A DNA stretch of 64,000 nucleotides from Bacillota bacterium (GCA_023426245.1 JAFABB010000007.1:62001-126000); one strand, 5' to 3'; shown: positions 43,895-54,162, counted from the first letter of the stretch. A program made the numbers and translations. Notes: generated by a model not told the origin, from the letters alone.

Positions 43895-45442
43895 ATGATA
43901 AAGAAAACAATAGAAAAAGCACCGGAAAAACCGATGAATTCATCCTTGATCAATGTACGTCCGGGTAATGAAAGCAGACCCAATATTCTTTGGATTGTCC
44001 TCGATCATGTTACTTTCCGGCACTTTAAAATGACGAAAGGCGCAAAACCCATATTAAATACCTATGAAAGATTGGCTTCTGAGGGTGTGGAGTTTACCAA
44101 TTGCCATTCGGTGCATCCCCTGTGCCTGCCGGCCCGGGCAACTATGATGACCGGCGTATATTCCCACAAGCATGGCAAGATTAACAATGGACTCTATCCG
44201 GATGCGGGCTATCCGCTTTTGGCGGAATATCTAAAACAATTGGGCTATCAAATGGGTTACTTTGGTAAAAACCACAGCGGATATGAAGATCTTCAAGCAA
44301 GAGGTTTTGAGGGGTTTTACCCATCCGGGTATGGGAACCCATACCGGACAAGGGAGTATCAAGAATATTTAGAGAAGAAGGGCTTGCTTCATCCGATTTT
44401 TCATCAGGAATGGAGTATGATTACCGATCCTGCCAATGGGCATTTATATGAAAATGGCGATTATGACCTTACCGAGAGTGATAATTTTAATACTTATTCA
44501 GCCGGCTATCTGAAAACTCCAGGCCAGGTCCATGAAGCCGATTTTATCTCCTCTATGGCCATGGACTGGCTGGATGAACGTTCCGGGAAAAACCGACCCT
44601 TTGTATTGCAGGTGAATATGTGGGGGCCTCATCATTCCTATCAAGTGCCGCTTGAATCCAAAGAAGCAATCAAGGCGGATGAGATCGAGGAATATCCAAG
44701 CTTTAGGGATGAGATGAAACACCGGCCCCGGTTTGCACAGGAATTTCTGAAAGGAATCCGAAACAGGAATTCTTTTCGGACATGGCCGGAATGGCAAATG
44801 GTGATGAAACGGGCTTATGAGCAATATTCCTATATCGATAGCACTGTAGGAAAGTTGCTGGACAAGCTTGAACAGAATGGAATGGCTGGCAACACGATTG
44901 TCATCTATACTGCGGATCATGGAGATTCTTTAGGCAGCCACGGAGGAATGGTGGATAAGGCCGGAGATATGATGGAAGAGCTGATGCATATTCCGATGGT
45001 CATCCGTTGGCCGGGCTTCACTAAGGGGACAAAATCCCATGCTCTTGTCAGCAACTTGGATCTCGTACCGACGGTGCTTGACATGGCCGGCATTGATCCT
45101 CCCGGGTATATGGATGGTCAAAGCATGGTTGCTTTGTTAAAAGGGGGCAATGCCATCTGGCGGGAAGACTTTATGGCCCAACATTACGGACATTTTCAAA
45201 ATCATGTTCCTCAACGGGCGCTTTATTATCAAAACTATAAATATATTGCGGCCGATGGAGATGTGCATGAACTGTACGACTTGGAAAAAGACCCTTTTGA
45301 GCTGGATAATCTGGTGAATAATCCGGCATTACAGGATGTTGTCCGTGAGATGAGAGGCAGATTGTTGGATACTATGGACCGGCATGGTGACACCGGTATG
45401 AACGTCAAGAATTTAAGGAATGGCATGGATAGCGGAAAATAG
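43895..45442 (+). CDS. Sulfatase (type I, formylglycine)
   Basis: A 515-residue arylsulfatase-superfamily enzyme. The nucleophile site is C77-L-P-A-R81, which must be oxidised to formylglycine. Metal ligands include the LDH near 31-34 and TADHGDSLGSHGG near 341-353. There is no signal peptide, so it acts in the cytoplasm on imported sugar sulfates. A Cys-type enzyme in an anaerobe needs an anSME maturase, which is not encoded here. GAGGAG precedes the ATG. It sits between the importer and two glycosidases, pointing to a sulfated glycan as substrate. A phosphonate or phosphodiester hydrolase is less likely. Confidence 0.83.
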   Translation: MIKKTIEKAPEKPMNSSLINVRPGNESRPNILWIVLDHVTFRHFKMTKGAKPILNTYERLASEGVEFTNCHSVHPLCLPARATMMTGVYSHKHGKINNGLYPDAGYPLLAEYLKQLGYQMGYFGKNHSGYEDLQARGFEGFYPSGYGNPYRTREYQEYLEKKGLLHPIFHQEWSMITDPANGHLYENGDYDLTESDNFNTYSAGYLKTPGQVHEADFISSMAMDWLDERSGKNRPFVLQVNMWGPHHSYQVPLESKEAIKADEIEEYPSFRDEMKHRPRFAQEFLKGIRNRNSFRTWPEWQMVMKRAYEQYSYIDSTVGKLLDKLEQNGMAGNTIVIYTADHGDSLGSHGGMVDKAGDMMEELMHIPMVIRWPGFTKGTKSHALVSNLDLVPTVLDMAGIDPPGYMDGQSMVALLKGGNAIWREDFMAQHYGHFQNHVPQRALYYQNYKYIAADGDVHELYDLEKDPFELDNLVNNPALQDVVREMRGRLLDTMDRHGDTGMNVKNLRNGMDSGK

Positions 45443-45498
45443 ACAAGTGGTAGCATGATTTTCAATGGATATTTTGATTTAAGAAAAGAGGAATCAGG

Positions 45499-47298
45499 AT
45501 GAGTCTTTGCATACCCCGTCCGGAATATCCCCGTCCGGATTTTGAAAGGCCGGAATGGGTCAATCTCAATGGAGAATGGGATTTTGAGTTTGATGATGAC
45601 AATGTGGGAGAACTTCATCAATGGTTTTGTAAGAAAAAATTTTCCCGGCAGATAGTCGTGCCCTTTTGTTTTCAAAGCGAGAAGAGCGGGCTTCATGATA
45701 CCGGATTGCATGAAGTGATGTGGTATGGGCGAAGCTTCCGATTACCGGATAGTTTTCAAGGGAAAAGGATTTTTTTACATTTCGGGGCGGTCGACTATTA
45801 CGCCAAGGTTTGGGTCAATGGTAATTATGCCGGTTCTCATAAGGGGGGATACACTCCTTTCAAAATCGATATCAGCGGATTTTTGCAGGATAAAGAAAAT
45901 TTTATTGCCGTAAGAGTGGAAGATAAATACGAGACAGTGCAGCCCCGGGGCAAGCAATACTGGAAAGAGAAACCCGACCGGTGCTGGTATACTGCAACCT
46001 CGGGTATCTGGCAGACGGTATGGCTGGAGACTACCGGTGAAGTTTATATCGATCGAATCAGGTTGACTCCTGATATTGAAAAGAAAACAGTGACTGCAGA
46101 AGTATTTTTGGATCAGAGACCGGTGGGTCTTAAGCTTAAAGTCGCCTTGAGTTTTAAAGCTTCCCAGAAACTAAAGGATAGCTCTTTTGGAAAATATTTG
46201 CCAGAAAGTGACCAAGGATACCAGATTCGCCATTTTTGTTTTGATATCGACGAAAGAATTATGCGGTTGACTATCGATATTCAGAATATTGACGATATTG
46301 ATGAAGTTCATCTCTGGACGCCGGAGACTCCAAATCTATATGATATTGAGTTTTATCTTGAAAAAGACGGCCAAGTGGTTGATAAAGTGAAAAGTTATTT
46401 TGGAATGAGAAAGATCGCGGTATCCTGCGGCCGGGTATATTTAAACAACAAGCCTTATTATCAGAAACTTATCTTGGATCAGGGTTATTGGCCGGAGAGT
46501 CTGCTGACTCCGCCAAGTGATGAGGCCATTCGATATGATGTGGAAATTACCAAAGAAATGGGTTTCAATGGTGCCCGAAAGCACCAGAAAATTGAAGATC
46601 CCCGGTATTATTACTGGGCTGACCGGCTAGGCCTGCTGGTATGGGGAGAAATGCCCAGCGCCTATCATTTTAATGCCGAAGAAGTAGAGAATATCACTGA
46701 AGAATGGCAAGAATTTATCCGCCGGGATTATAATCATCCCTGTATTGTTACTTGGGTACCATTCAATGAATCATGGGGAGTGCGGAGTATTTATAGCGAT
46801 CCGTATCAACAAAATTTTGGATGCTCCCTTTATTATCTTACCAAGAGTATGGACCTCACCCGTTTAGTCAGCAGCAATGATGGCTGGGAGCTGGTCGATA
46901 CCGATATTTGTGCTATCCATGACTATGCAGCCTGGGGCGAAGAGTTTACCAAAGCTTATGCTGATCAGGAGAAGCTGCTGGCTGGAGAGAAGAAAGGAAG
47001 GCCCTTGTTCGCAAGGGGTTATCAATACCAAGGACAGCCGGTCATGGTGACGGAATATGGCGGAATTGCTTTTGTAAGTGAAAACAAGGGAAATTGGGGT
47101 TATGGCGGCGGAGTCAAGGATGAGGAAAGCTTTTTTGAAAGATATGCCAGCATTACCAACGCCATTAAGAACCTGCCTTATGTATGGGGATATTGTTATA
47201 CTCAACTTACCGATGTAATGCAGGAAGTCAACGGCCTTTTGACAGCTGAGAGGAAGTTGAAGCTGAACCTGGAAAAAATCAAGGAGATCAATCGTTGA
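45499..47298 (+). CDS. Glycoside hydrolase family 2
   Basis: A 599-residue GH2 enzyme (beta-galactosidase/glucuronidase/mannosidase group). The sugar-binding domain has RPEWVNLNGEWDFEFDDD near 15-32 and the WYGRSF strand. An Ig-like domain follows, then the barrel with acid/base E424 in FNESWG and nucleophile E519 in MVTEYGG. There is no signal peptide, so it is cytoplasmic. It is shorter than E. coli LacZ and close to the compact GH2 forms of gut and soil anaerobes. Which sugar it releases cannot be read from sequence alone. Confidence 0.87.
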   Translation: MSLCIPRPEYPRPDFERPEWVNLNGEWDFEFDDDNVGELHQWFCKKKFSRQIVVPFCFQSEKSGLHDTGLHEVMWYGRSFRLPDSFQGKRIFLHFGAVDYYAKVWVNGNYAGSHKGGYTPFKIDISGFLQDKENFIAVRVEDKYETVQPRGKQYWKEKPDRCWYTATSGIWQTVWLETTGEVYIDRIRLTPDIEKKTVTAEVFLDQRPVGLKLKVALSFKASQKLKDSSFGKYLPESDQGYQIRHFCFDIDERIMRLTIDIQNIDDIDEVHLWTPETPNLYDIEFYLEKDGQVVDKVKSYFGMRKIAVSCGRVYLNNKPYYQKLILDQGYWPESLLTPPSDEAIRYDVEITKEMGFNGARKHQKIEDPRYYYWADRLGLLVWGEMPSAYHFNAEEVENITEEWQEFIRRDYNHPCIVTWVPFNESWGVRSIYSDPYQQNFGCSLYYLTKSMDLTRLVSSNDGWELVDTDICAIHDYAAWGEEFTKAYADQEKLLAGEKKGRPLFARGYQYQGQPVMVTEYGGIAFVSENKGNWGYGGGVKDEESFFERYASITNAIKNLPYVWGYCYTQLTDVMQEVNGLLTAERKLKLNLEKIKEINR

Positions 47299-47321
47299 TA
47301 AAAATAGGGGTGTGATTAAGC

Positions 47322-48326
47322 GTGAATTTATCAGATAATACGGAGATGTTCCAGGAGATTAACGGGGCGGTTTATTTCCCGGCCAGTGTTTATAATGTGG
47401 ATCAGAGCTGGGCTGAGTATGATCCGGTGATGACCAGCCGCGATTTTGGTTACGCCGAAAGGATTCATTTAAACGCGTTAAGAGTTTTTGGAAGTTATTA
47501 TGCTTATCAACAAGACCCGGATTTGTATCAAAGGAACATCCGGGATATGTTGGAGAAAGCCGCGGCCAAAGGGCTCAAGATCCTGTTTGTTATTTTTGAG
47601 GACTGTGGCCTGGAACCGACCGATGCATTACGCTGGTCGAAGGATCCGCTGACAGCCGTAGCCATAAAATCTCCCGGAAGTGCGGTCACCGGCAACCCCG
47701 CCAATTGGCAGCCCTGTAAAGAACATGTGAAGTGGTTTATGGACAATTTTAAAAATGATCAGCGGTTGCTGGGAATTGAAGTCATCAATGAACCCAGCGC
47801 CGATACGAAACCGTTTGCCCATGCAGTATTGGCGGTGGCAGTTTCCAATAAAGGCACAGTTCCGCTTACAATCGGGACCATACCGGAACAAGTATTGGAA
47901 TATGTCCCGGATGGCGTGGATGTCCTGCAACTGCATAATAACTTTCCGGCGGAGTTGACAGAGTCGGAGAAGATTATCCGGGAAAATTTGCAGAAAGCAT
48001 CCAGTGTCAAGTTGCCTCTGTGGATGACGGAATGGCAAAGGACCCGGCCCAGTGGCGGTTATTGGGATGGAACCTCGGTTCCGGAGGCTGAACGGTTTAC
48101 CGACCTGAAATCCCTGGCCGGCCAGGTCAAAAGTTACCGGACTCAAATGGGCGCTTTTTTTTGGAGTTTGATGATCAAACCGGCTTATTTACCGGGGCAA
48201 AGGAAGGCCGGTACCCTTAATGGGCTTTTTTGGGAGGATGGCCGGGTCTGGGATTTGGCTGGCGCCAGGATTATTGCGGATAATCCTCAGCTCCCGCTGA
48301 TTGAATATACGAAAATCCCTTTTTAA
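47322..48326 (+). CDS. Clan GH-A glycosidase (GH5-like)
   Basis: A 334-residue TIM-barrel hydrolase. It has acid/base E157 in EVINEPS, nucleophile E237 in LWMTEWQ and LNALRVFGSYYAYQQD near 48-63. These fit GH-A clan retaining glycosidases (GH5 or a relative). It has no signal peptide. The start is GTG 47322 with AGGGGTG upstream. As last gene of the operon it probably trims the imported oligosaccharide together with the GH2 enzyme after desulfation. Confidence 0.7.
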   Translation: MNLSDNTEMFQEINGAVYFPASVYNVDQSWAEYDPVMTSRDFGYAERIHLNALRVFGSYYAYQQDPDLYQRNIRDMLEKAAAKGLKILFVIFEDCGLEPTDALRWSKDPLTAVAIKSPGSAVTGNPANWQPCKEHVKWFMDNFKNDQRLLGIEVINEPSADTKPFAHAVLAVAVSNKGTVPLTIGTIPEQVLEYVPDGVDVLQLHNNFPAELTESEKIIRENLQKASSVKLPLWMTEWQRTRPSGGYWDGTSVPEAERFTDLKSLAGQVKSYRTQMGAFFWSLMIKPAYLPGQRKAGTLNGLFWEDGRVWDLAGARIIADNPQLPLIEYTKIPF

Positions 48327-48718
48327 TCCTGTTGGTGGATGGCTTCTACCGGCAATAGATCATGGCTGATTCAATCCCGGCGCTCCCCCAGTGTTTTTTA
48401 GCGGAGAGCGCCGGGATGGTCAGGCCTTAGCCGTCGGTTGGGGTTGTTTCTTTTTCCCCGTATTCATCGGCTCTAAAACCAAAAGCAGGCTATTTTTCTT
48501 CCGGGAGTGCCACCCAGATGGATTTTCTGGCCACGCCACTTTGAACGCCGGGAAGGATCCGGAGACTGCTGGAATCAAAACGGATACAGTTGAATTAATG
48601 CAGGCATCGCCGGAAAGAATTCGGGGACCCCGGGACAAACCGGAAACCGTAGAAAGAACGTTGGACACCGCTGAAAACGTTTCAAGGATTGCCGGATAGA
48701 TTTCGGAAAGCCTGTCGG

Positions 48719-49388
48719 GGCGCAGACTGCCTTTTCAAAATCCTGATTCTCCACGCCGATGATGATGTTAATTTCACTGGAGCCTTGGTCGATCATTCTG
48801 ATATTAATATTGGCCTTCGAAAGAGCTGTAAAGAACTTTGCCGCGACACCCGGAGTATAAGCCATCTCCAAACCGACTGTGCTAAATAATGCCATGCTCG
48901 GAGAGACCTCCACTGCATCAGGATTACGTTCCCGTTTAATTTCATTAGTCGGAACTGTAAAGTCCTTCTTTCCGGCGATCCCGGGAATGTTTCCCATTCG
49001 ATGCCGGGCCTCTTTGTCGGTGATAATCAGCGTCCCCGGGTCATCCGGCGCGTTGGTATTTTTGACATTCACGGGAATTCCAGCCTCCCAGACCGGGAAA
49101 ATGGTTTCTTCATGAAGGACGCTGGCGCCCATATAGGTTAACTCGTGAAGCTCCCGGTAAGTGATCCGTTCAATGCTCTTAGGATTCCTGACAATTCGCG
49201 AAGCCATCAAAAAACCAGAAACATCCGTCCGATTTTCGTACATATCCGCCCCGCCCCGAGAGATTTAATCTCCCCGGCCGGTAAAGAGCCAAAGAAACTA
49301 AGGATTACAGCATGTTCCATGTTTAGCAAAGCGGGCGCTGATTACTTCCTGAGCTTGTTTGGGATCAAACAAGCCTTTTTTGTCAAAA
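48719..49388 (-). pseudogene. Decayed lysC fragment
   Basis: Close DNA copy of 61559-62430 of the intact aspartokinase gene on the same strand, with a deletion of about 160 bases (in the ACT-domain part), another of about 45 bases and point frameshifts. No start or full catalytic domain. The surrounding 48327-48718 holds a frame of unrecognised, Glu/Arg-rich repeats and no credible gene. Confidence 0.85.
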
Positions 49389-49389
49389 A

Positions 49390-49480
49390 GATGCCCCGCG
49401 CCCAGCTACCGGAAAAGTTCCTGGAGGTTAAACTTAAAGCTTTCCAGGCCGGTGGGGAAATGGTTTAAAAATAACTGTAC
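49390..49480 (+). pseudogene. 3' end of an iorB copy
   Basis: Matches 33246-33330, the last codons of iorB, its stop and the following bases, with about ten changes (GCGCCCAGCTACCGGAAAAG). It abuts the lysC fragment on the opposite strand. The following 49481-49890 has a CCGGAGGG/CCCTCCGG-type hairpin and a CCACC/GGTGG hairpin but no gene. Confidence 0.85.
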
Positions 49481-49894
49481 GGTTTTTTTATGTTTGATTC
49501 CTCGCGCTGGAAACGATGGATGCATCGTTAATCTGCGAAGAATCCGGCGGCCCGGAGGGCTGAGAATCCCCTCCGGATATCCACTAACCTCTCGGTCATC
49601 ATTTCTATTCATTCCCCATATCCTTGGAATTTCATTACATTATCAACATATCTACTCCAATCGATATTTAGAAATAACCAGGATTTAAGGCCTTTCAAGT
49701 CATTGTTTTATACCACAGAGTGCACACAAGACCATAGAGTAAACTCTGAGCTCAAGATGGATAGCCCTTTTTCTATAAAATGAGACCACCCAAATTGGTG
49801 GTTATTTATTATTGCAATATGTTAGGAAATGGCTGGAAACTGTGACCTGAAAGGGAGGACATTGCCATCGAAACTAATGGAAGAGAAATAGGTG

Positions 49895-49945
49895 TTGTGC
49901 AAAGAAATGTACAAACGGGATGGATCGGATCAGTTGTTTGCACAA
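49895..49945 (+). promoter_or_regulatory. Candidate operator before the PTS operon
   Basis: TTGTGCAAA at 49895-49903 and TTTGCACAA at 49937-49945 form a 9-bp perfect inverted repeat, centres 42 bases apart (four helix turns). The TTG-GCAC-AA look recalls MtlR-type operator half sites, fitting the PRD regulator encoded two genes on. Confidence 0.4.
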
Positions 49946-50064
49946 AGCATCCGGGTATTGATGCACGTTTTTGGCAATGGTTAAATTTTAGTGTATATGA
50001 TATTATTTTTTTGTTAAACGGCGCAGCTATCTCAAATATGGTGGTTGAGGAAAGGGGAAAGGAA

Positions 50065-50328
50065 ATGTTTCGGAAAGAGATTGATATTCAAAATAAAACG
50101 GGGTTGCATGCCCGTCCTGCCAGTGAACTGGTGGAGCTTTGCAATAAATTTGAAAGTGAAGTCATTTTAATAACAAAAGATGGCGAAGAGCTTGATGGAA
50201 AAAGCATCATTAGCGTTTTGAGCGGCGGAGTTTATCAGGGTGCTAAAGTCATATTGCAGGTGGAAGGTTTGGATGAAGAGACGGCCGGAGCCCAAGTCGC
50301 AAATTTTCTGGAAAATCTTCCTGATTAA
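50065..50328 (+). CDS. HPr-family phosphocarrier
   Basis: An 87-residue phosphocarrier. The active His15 lies in TGLHARPAS, and a Ser at the regulatory Ser46 position is present in GKSIISVLSGG (Ser47 here), so control by HPr kinase is possible. The ATG at 50065 has AAAGGGGAAAGGA upstream; the longer frame is not needed. It is the first gene of a PTS operon with its own Enzyme I, so it is probably dedicated to this system. Confidence 0.88.
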   Translation: MFRKEIDIQNKTGLHARPASELVELCNKFESEVILITKDGEELDGKSIISVLSGGVYQGAKVILQVEGLDEETAGAQVANFLENLPD

Positions 50329-50349
50329 CGATAACAAACAGGAGGCGCC

Positions 50350-52425
50350 ATGGAACTTAAAAGCAGGCAGACTAATATTTTACGAGTCCTGTTGGATACA
50401 GAAAAGGGTGTTTCAGCGGAACAATACTTAAAAACCTTAGGAGTGGGGAAACGTACTCTATATTACGATTTGGAAAAACTCAATGACTGGCTGAAACATT
50501 ATCGCCTGGGTAAGGTGGTCATTTCCGGACAGGTTATCCGGGCGGAGATTTTGGATGCCGCCACCTTGGAAAAGCGCCTTTGTCAGGATAAAAACCAGTT
50601 TTTATCCATTGAAGAGCGACGAGGGATCGAGATAATCTATATCGCGCTTTCCAGTGAGAATATCACAATTGGACGCTTAATGGAATTGTCGGGCTTAAGT
50701 AAAAATACAGTTCTGGGGGATATCAAGGGATTACGGGAAATGCTGAATGGATGGGGGCTTTCCCTGGGCAGTACCATTAAATCCGGATATATGATTTTAG
50801 GTGAAGAAATGACCATCCGCAAGATGTTGGGGGAACAGTTCCGGCTGTTGTCAACCTCCGGTGGACTTGGGTATATTCATAACTTTTTACAGGATAATTT
50901 GGTTCGCCTTTATCAAAACGAAATCGATTTCGGTGAGCTTTGCCGTTGTCTTATCAAACAGTATGAAACCGATATTTGCGGTGATTATATCCTTGCCAAC
51001 ATTGAATTGATTCGAATGATGATCCAGGTATCTTGGATACGCAGCCGAAAAGGGAATGTCATTCAATTAAGCAGCGATGAGCAACTTGCCCTGATGAAAA
51101 GTCTTTCCTTCCGTTCGGTGGAGTTTAGCCTTCAAAAGTTACGCGTTCACGGCGTTGAAGTTGCCATGCAGGAAACCTACTATATCACCACATTGTTTCT
51201 TGGCATACAAACAACTGATTTTCTTTCCCAAGAACAAGAGGATACTTTCATTGCAGGCTTTGCGGAAGAATTGGTTTTAAACTTTGAACGCATTGCCTGC
51301 CTTTCATTTCCCAACCGTGAACGGCTTCAAAAACAACTTAGCCATCACATCCGCCCCATGTATTATCGTGTCAAGTACAGCATCCTGGATAAAAACCCCT
51401 TAGTCAAAGATATCAAGTCGATGTATCCATTTGTATTTGATTTCACATATAAGGCCGTTAAGGCTACGAAAATGAATCTTCCTGTGGAAGCCTTTTCCGA
51501 AGATGAATTGGCTTATTTATGTGTTTATTTTGTGAGCAATCTAAATGAAAAGTACCTAACCCAGAAAAAAACGGATATTCGAAAAGTTCTCATTGTAGGC
51601 GCAGAAAACATGGCTGTGGCCATCCTGATGAAAGAGCAGTTGCAGGATTTATTTGGACTTTCACTGGACTATCATGTCATCAGTTTAAGCAAGCTGCGTC
51701 AATGGATGTTGGACGATTACACACTGGTTGTGTCTTTGGTGCCGCTTGGTAAAAGTTTTTCTTGCAAAAAAGCCGTAGAAAGCGGTCCAATCATTACAGA
51801 AGCGACTCAGCGCCGGATCATTGAAATCTTACGTGAAGATAGGTCTATCGCCCGCTATGATCAAATGATCCAGGAAATCATTGGCCGGGTTAAAAACAGT
51901 GTCGAAGGAGAAGTGCAGGTAGACAAATTGTATCTGGAACTTTTTCGATATTTTGAGGAAAATGAGCGTGGCAAACGCATTAGTGCCAAAAGCGGCATCT
52001 TTTACGAAAAAATTGAACAAAACAAAATTTATTTGTCGCCGGAAACGGCGGACTTACGGGAAGCACTCATATCTTGCAGCCGAGTGCTCCAACAAGGTGC
52101 GACCAATCGGCGCCTCGGGCAGAGGATGGTCAATATGCTGCAAAACAAAAAGCTTCAGACCTATCGTATTCGGCAGGATGTAGTATTGGTACATTTTCCA
52201 TTGCAGGGTGAAGCCAATCCCAAAATCGATGTCTGCATTATTTTAGCGCCTAAAGGGTTGCCTTGCCCTGATGGGAACGACACCCAAATATTGGTAGGAC
52301 TTTCCACCAAGGATTCCTACTCCCATTGGGCCGAGCTGGAGGACATTTACAATTATTTCAGCGACCAGAGCCACGTAGATGGCATTAAACAGTCGTATCA
52401 AAATGCGAAGGAGCAATTAAGATGA
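50350..52425 (+). CDS. PRD-containing PTS transcriptional regulator
   Basis: A 691-residue regulator of the MtlR/LicR type. It has N-terminal winged helices (SRQTNILRVLLDTEKGVSAE and TIGRLMELSGLSKNTVLGDI), two PRDs (about 190-290 and 300-400, whose His residues are phosphorylated), an EIIB-like domain (KVLIVGAENMAVAILMKEQL near 410) and an EIIA-like C-terminal domain (about 540-690). GGAGG precedes the ATG. It should activate the operon when the polyol is transported. Its stop overlaps the Enzyme I start by four bases. Confidence 0.83.
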   Translation: MELKSRQTNILRVLLDTEKGVSAEQYLKTLGVGKRTLYYDLEKLNDWLKHYRLGKVVISGQVIRAEILDAATLEKRLCQDKNQFLSIEERRGIEIIYIALSSENITIGRLMELSGLSKNTVLGDIKGLREMLNGWGLSLGSTIKSGYMILGEEMTIRKMLGEQFRLLSTSGGLGYIHNFLQDNLVRLYQNEIDFGELCRCLIKQYETDICGDYILANIELIRMMIQVSWIRSRKGNVIQLSSDEQLALMKSLSFRSVEFSLQKLRVHGVEVAMQETYYITTLFLGIQTTDFLSQEQEDTFIAGFAEELVLNFERIACLSFPNRERLQKQLSHHIRPMYYRVKYSILDKNPLVKDIKSMYPFVFDFTYKAVKATKMNLPVEAFSEDELAYLCVYFVSNLNEKYLTQKKTDIRKVLIVGAENMAVAILMKEQLQDLFGLSLDYHVISLSKLRQWMLDDYTLVVSLVPLGKSFSCKKAVESGPIITEATQRRIIEILREDRSIARYDQMIQEIIGRVKNSVEGEVQVDKLYLELFRYFEENERGKRISAKSGIFYEKIEQNKIYLSPETADLREALISCSRVLQQGATNRRLGQRMVNMLQNKKLQTYRIRQDVVLVHFPLQGEANPKIDVCIILAPKGLPCPDGNDTQILVGLSTKDSYSHWAELEDIYNYFSDQSHVDGIKQSYQNAKEQLR

Positions 52426-54146
52426 AAAAAATTATCGGACTTGCGGGTGCCGGGGGATGTGAGATATTGCGGGCGGTGGTTTTAACCAAAGGAAAACCGG
52501 TATTGGAAAAAAGGATTGTTGCAGATTGTGATAGGGAAGTGGAACGGTTTAAAAAGGTCCAACGTGAATACGGTGAAGAACTGGAAAACCTGTATCGAGT
52601 TACTCTTGCGGAGACCGGGGAGAAAACGGCTGATATTTTTAAGGCTTATCGTACTATCGCCTATGACGACCACTTTTTTAAAAAATCCATCAAGATTGTA
52701 CAGGAAGAAAATATCAACATCGATTATGTGCTTGATCAAGAAAAGGAAAGGACCTGCGCAAAATTTGCGGCCATGTCCGATCCCTATATGAAAGAGCGGG
52801 CCAATGACATTTGCAATGTGTGTGATGAGATGATCCGCCGGCTTAACGGGGTAATCAGCAATGCGGAAGAACTAATCCGCACAATAAGTGAACCGTTTAT
52901 CCTTGTAGCGGAGGATCTTGCTCCAGAGGATACCATTCGCATCGATAAGACCTATTTACGTGGTTTTATCACGGAAAAAGGGGGTATTACATCTCATGTT
53001 GTCATCCTTGCCAAGACATTGGGAATTCCAGCAGTGGTGGGGGCGACCGGGATTATCCGGGAAGTTCATTCCGGGAAAATGCTTTATATTAACGGCAATG
53101 ATGGTTACGGGATTGTTGAGCCTGATGATATTTTTGTCAGTAAATTTCACCAAGAAAAGCGCAAATTGGACGAGGAAAAAAGGCTTTATGCAGTGATGGC
53201 CAGTGAGCCAGCCGTTACAGCGAATGGACATAAAGTGGCGGTTTGTATTAATTCCGGCGATGCCGAAAGTTGCAAGAAATTTCGTGTGGATCAGTGTGAC
53301 GGCATAGGGCTGTTTCGGACGGAGTTTCTCTTTATGGATCAGCACGATTACCCAGATGAGGAGCTGCAGTTTAAGGTGTATAAGGAGATTGCCCAGGCCG
53401 CCCAAGGCAAAGAAGTAATCATCCGTACGCTGGATATCGGTGGAGATAAGCAACTTGATTATATGAATTTCCCTAAAGAGGACAACCCATTTCTAGGATA
53501 TCGCGCTATCCGCATCTGCCTGGACCGAAAAGAAGTTTTTCTTACCCAGTTGCGTGCTATTTTACGTGCCTCAGCCTTTGGAAATATCAAGATTATGTTT
53601 CCCATGATCGTAACTGCTGAAGAATTCCGTCAGGCCAGAGAGATGGTTGAAAAAACCAAAGCCTCACTCCGTGCGGAGAAAGCCGTGTTTGTTGAGAATA
53701 TCCCTGTAGGAGTCATGATTGAAACGCCGGCATCAGTGTTGATTAGCGATAAGCTGGCCCAAGAAGCTGATTTTTTCTCTATTGGGACCAATGACCTTAT
53801 CCAGTACACAACGGCAACGGATCGCATGAATGAGAAGGTCCAGTATTTGTATGAGCCCTGTAATCTTTCGGTGCTGCGATCCATTAATATCGTGATCCGG
53901 AATGGACATAAGGCCGGAATCCCTGTTGGTATGTGCGGTGAATCCGCTTCCGACGGGAGATTAACCCCGCTATTTTTGGCGATGGGTTTGGATGAATTTA
54001 GTGTCGTTCCGGCACAAGTTGGTAAACTCAAATACCGCATTCGCCAGTGCGATTTGGACAAATTGTCCGGCTTTGTGGAAAAAGTATTGGCCAGCGATAG
54101 TATTGATGAAGTGAAAACATTGCTCGCTGTGAGAAATATTGGATAA
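52422..54146 (+). CDS. ptsI: PTS Enzyme I
   Basis: A 574-residue phosphoenolpyruvate-protein phosphotransferase that passes phosphate from PEP to HPr. The active His192 is in KGGITSHVVILAKTLGIPAV. The PEP barrel has GIGLFRTEFLFM near 305, TLDIGGDKQ near 335 and the C-terminal GMCGESASD with the catalytic Cys near 505. The N-terminus (GLAGAGGCEILRAVV) departs from the usual form, as expected for a subsystem-specific Enzyme I. It starts within the regulator's stop (ATGA). Confidence 0.92.
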   Translation: MKKIIGLAGAGGCEILRAVVLTKGKPVLEKRIVADCDREVERFKKVQREYGEELENLYRVTLAETGEKTADIFKAYRTIAYDDHFFKKSIKIVQEENINIDYVLDQEKERTCAKFAAMSDPYMKERANDICNVCDEMIRRLNGVISNAEELIRTISEPFILVAEDLAPEDTIRIDKTYLRGFITEKGGITSHVVILAKTLGIPAVVGATGIIREVHSGKMLYINGNDGYGIVEPDDIFVSKFHQEKRKLDEEKRLYAVMASEPAVTANGHKVAVCINSGDAESCKKFRVDQCDGIGLFRTEFLFMDQHDYPDEELQFKVYKEIAQAAQGKEVIIRTLDIGGDKQLDYMNFPKEDNPFLGYRAIRICLDRKEVFLTQLRAILRASAFGNIKIMFPMIVTAEEFRQAREMVEKTKASLRAEKAVFVENIPVGVMIETPASVLISDKLAQEADFFSIGTNDLIQYTTATDRMNEKVQYLYEPCNLSVLRSINIVIRNGHKAGIPVGMCGESASDGRLTPLFLAMGLDEFSVVPAQVGKLKYRIRQCDLDKLSGFVEKVLASDSIDEVKTLLAVRNIG

Positions 54147-54162
54147 GACAGGAGGGTACAAA

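Noticed and set aside
48391..48699. A 102-codon frame rich in Glu/Arg/Pro
   Set aside because: No ribosome binding site, no recognisable family, and it lies beside a pseudogene scar; likely chance or decayed DNA.
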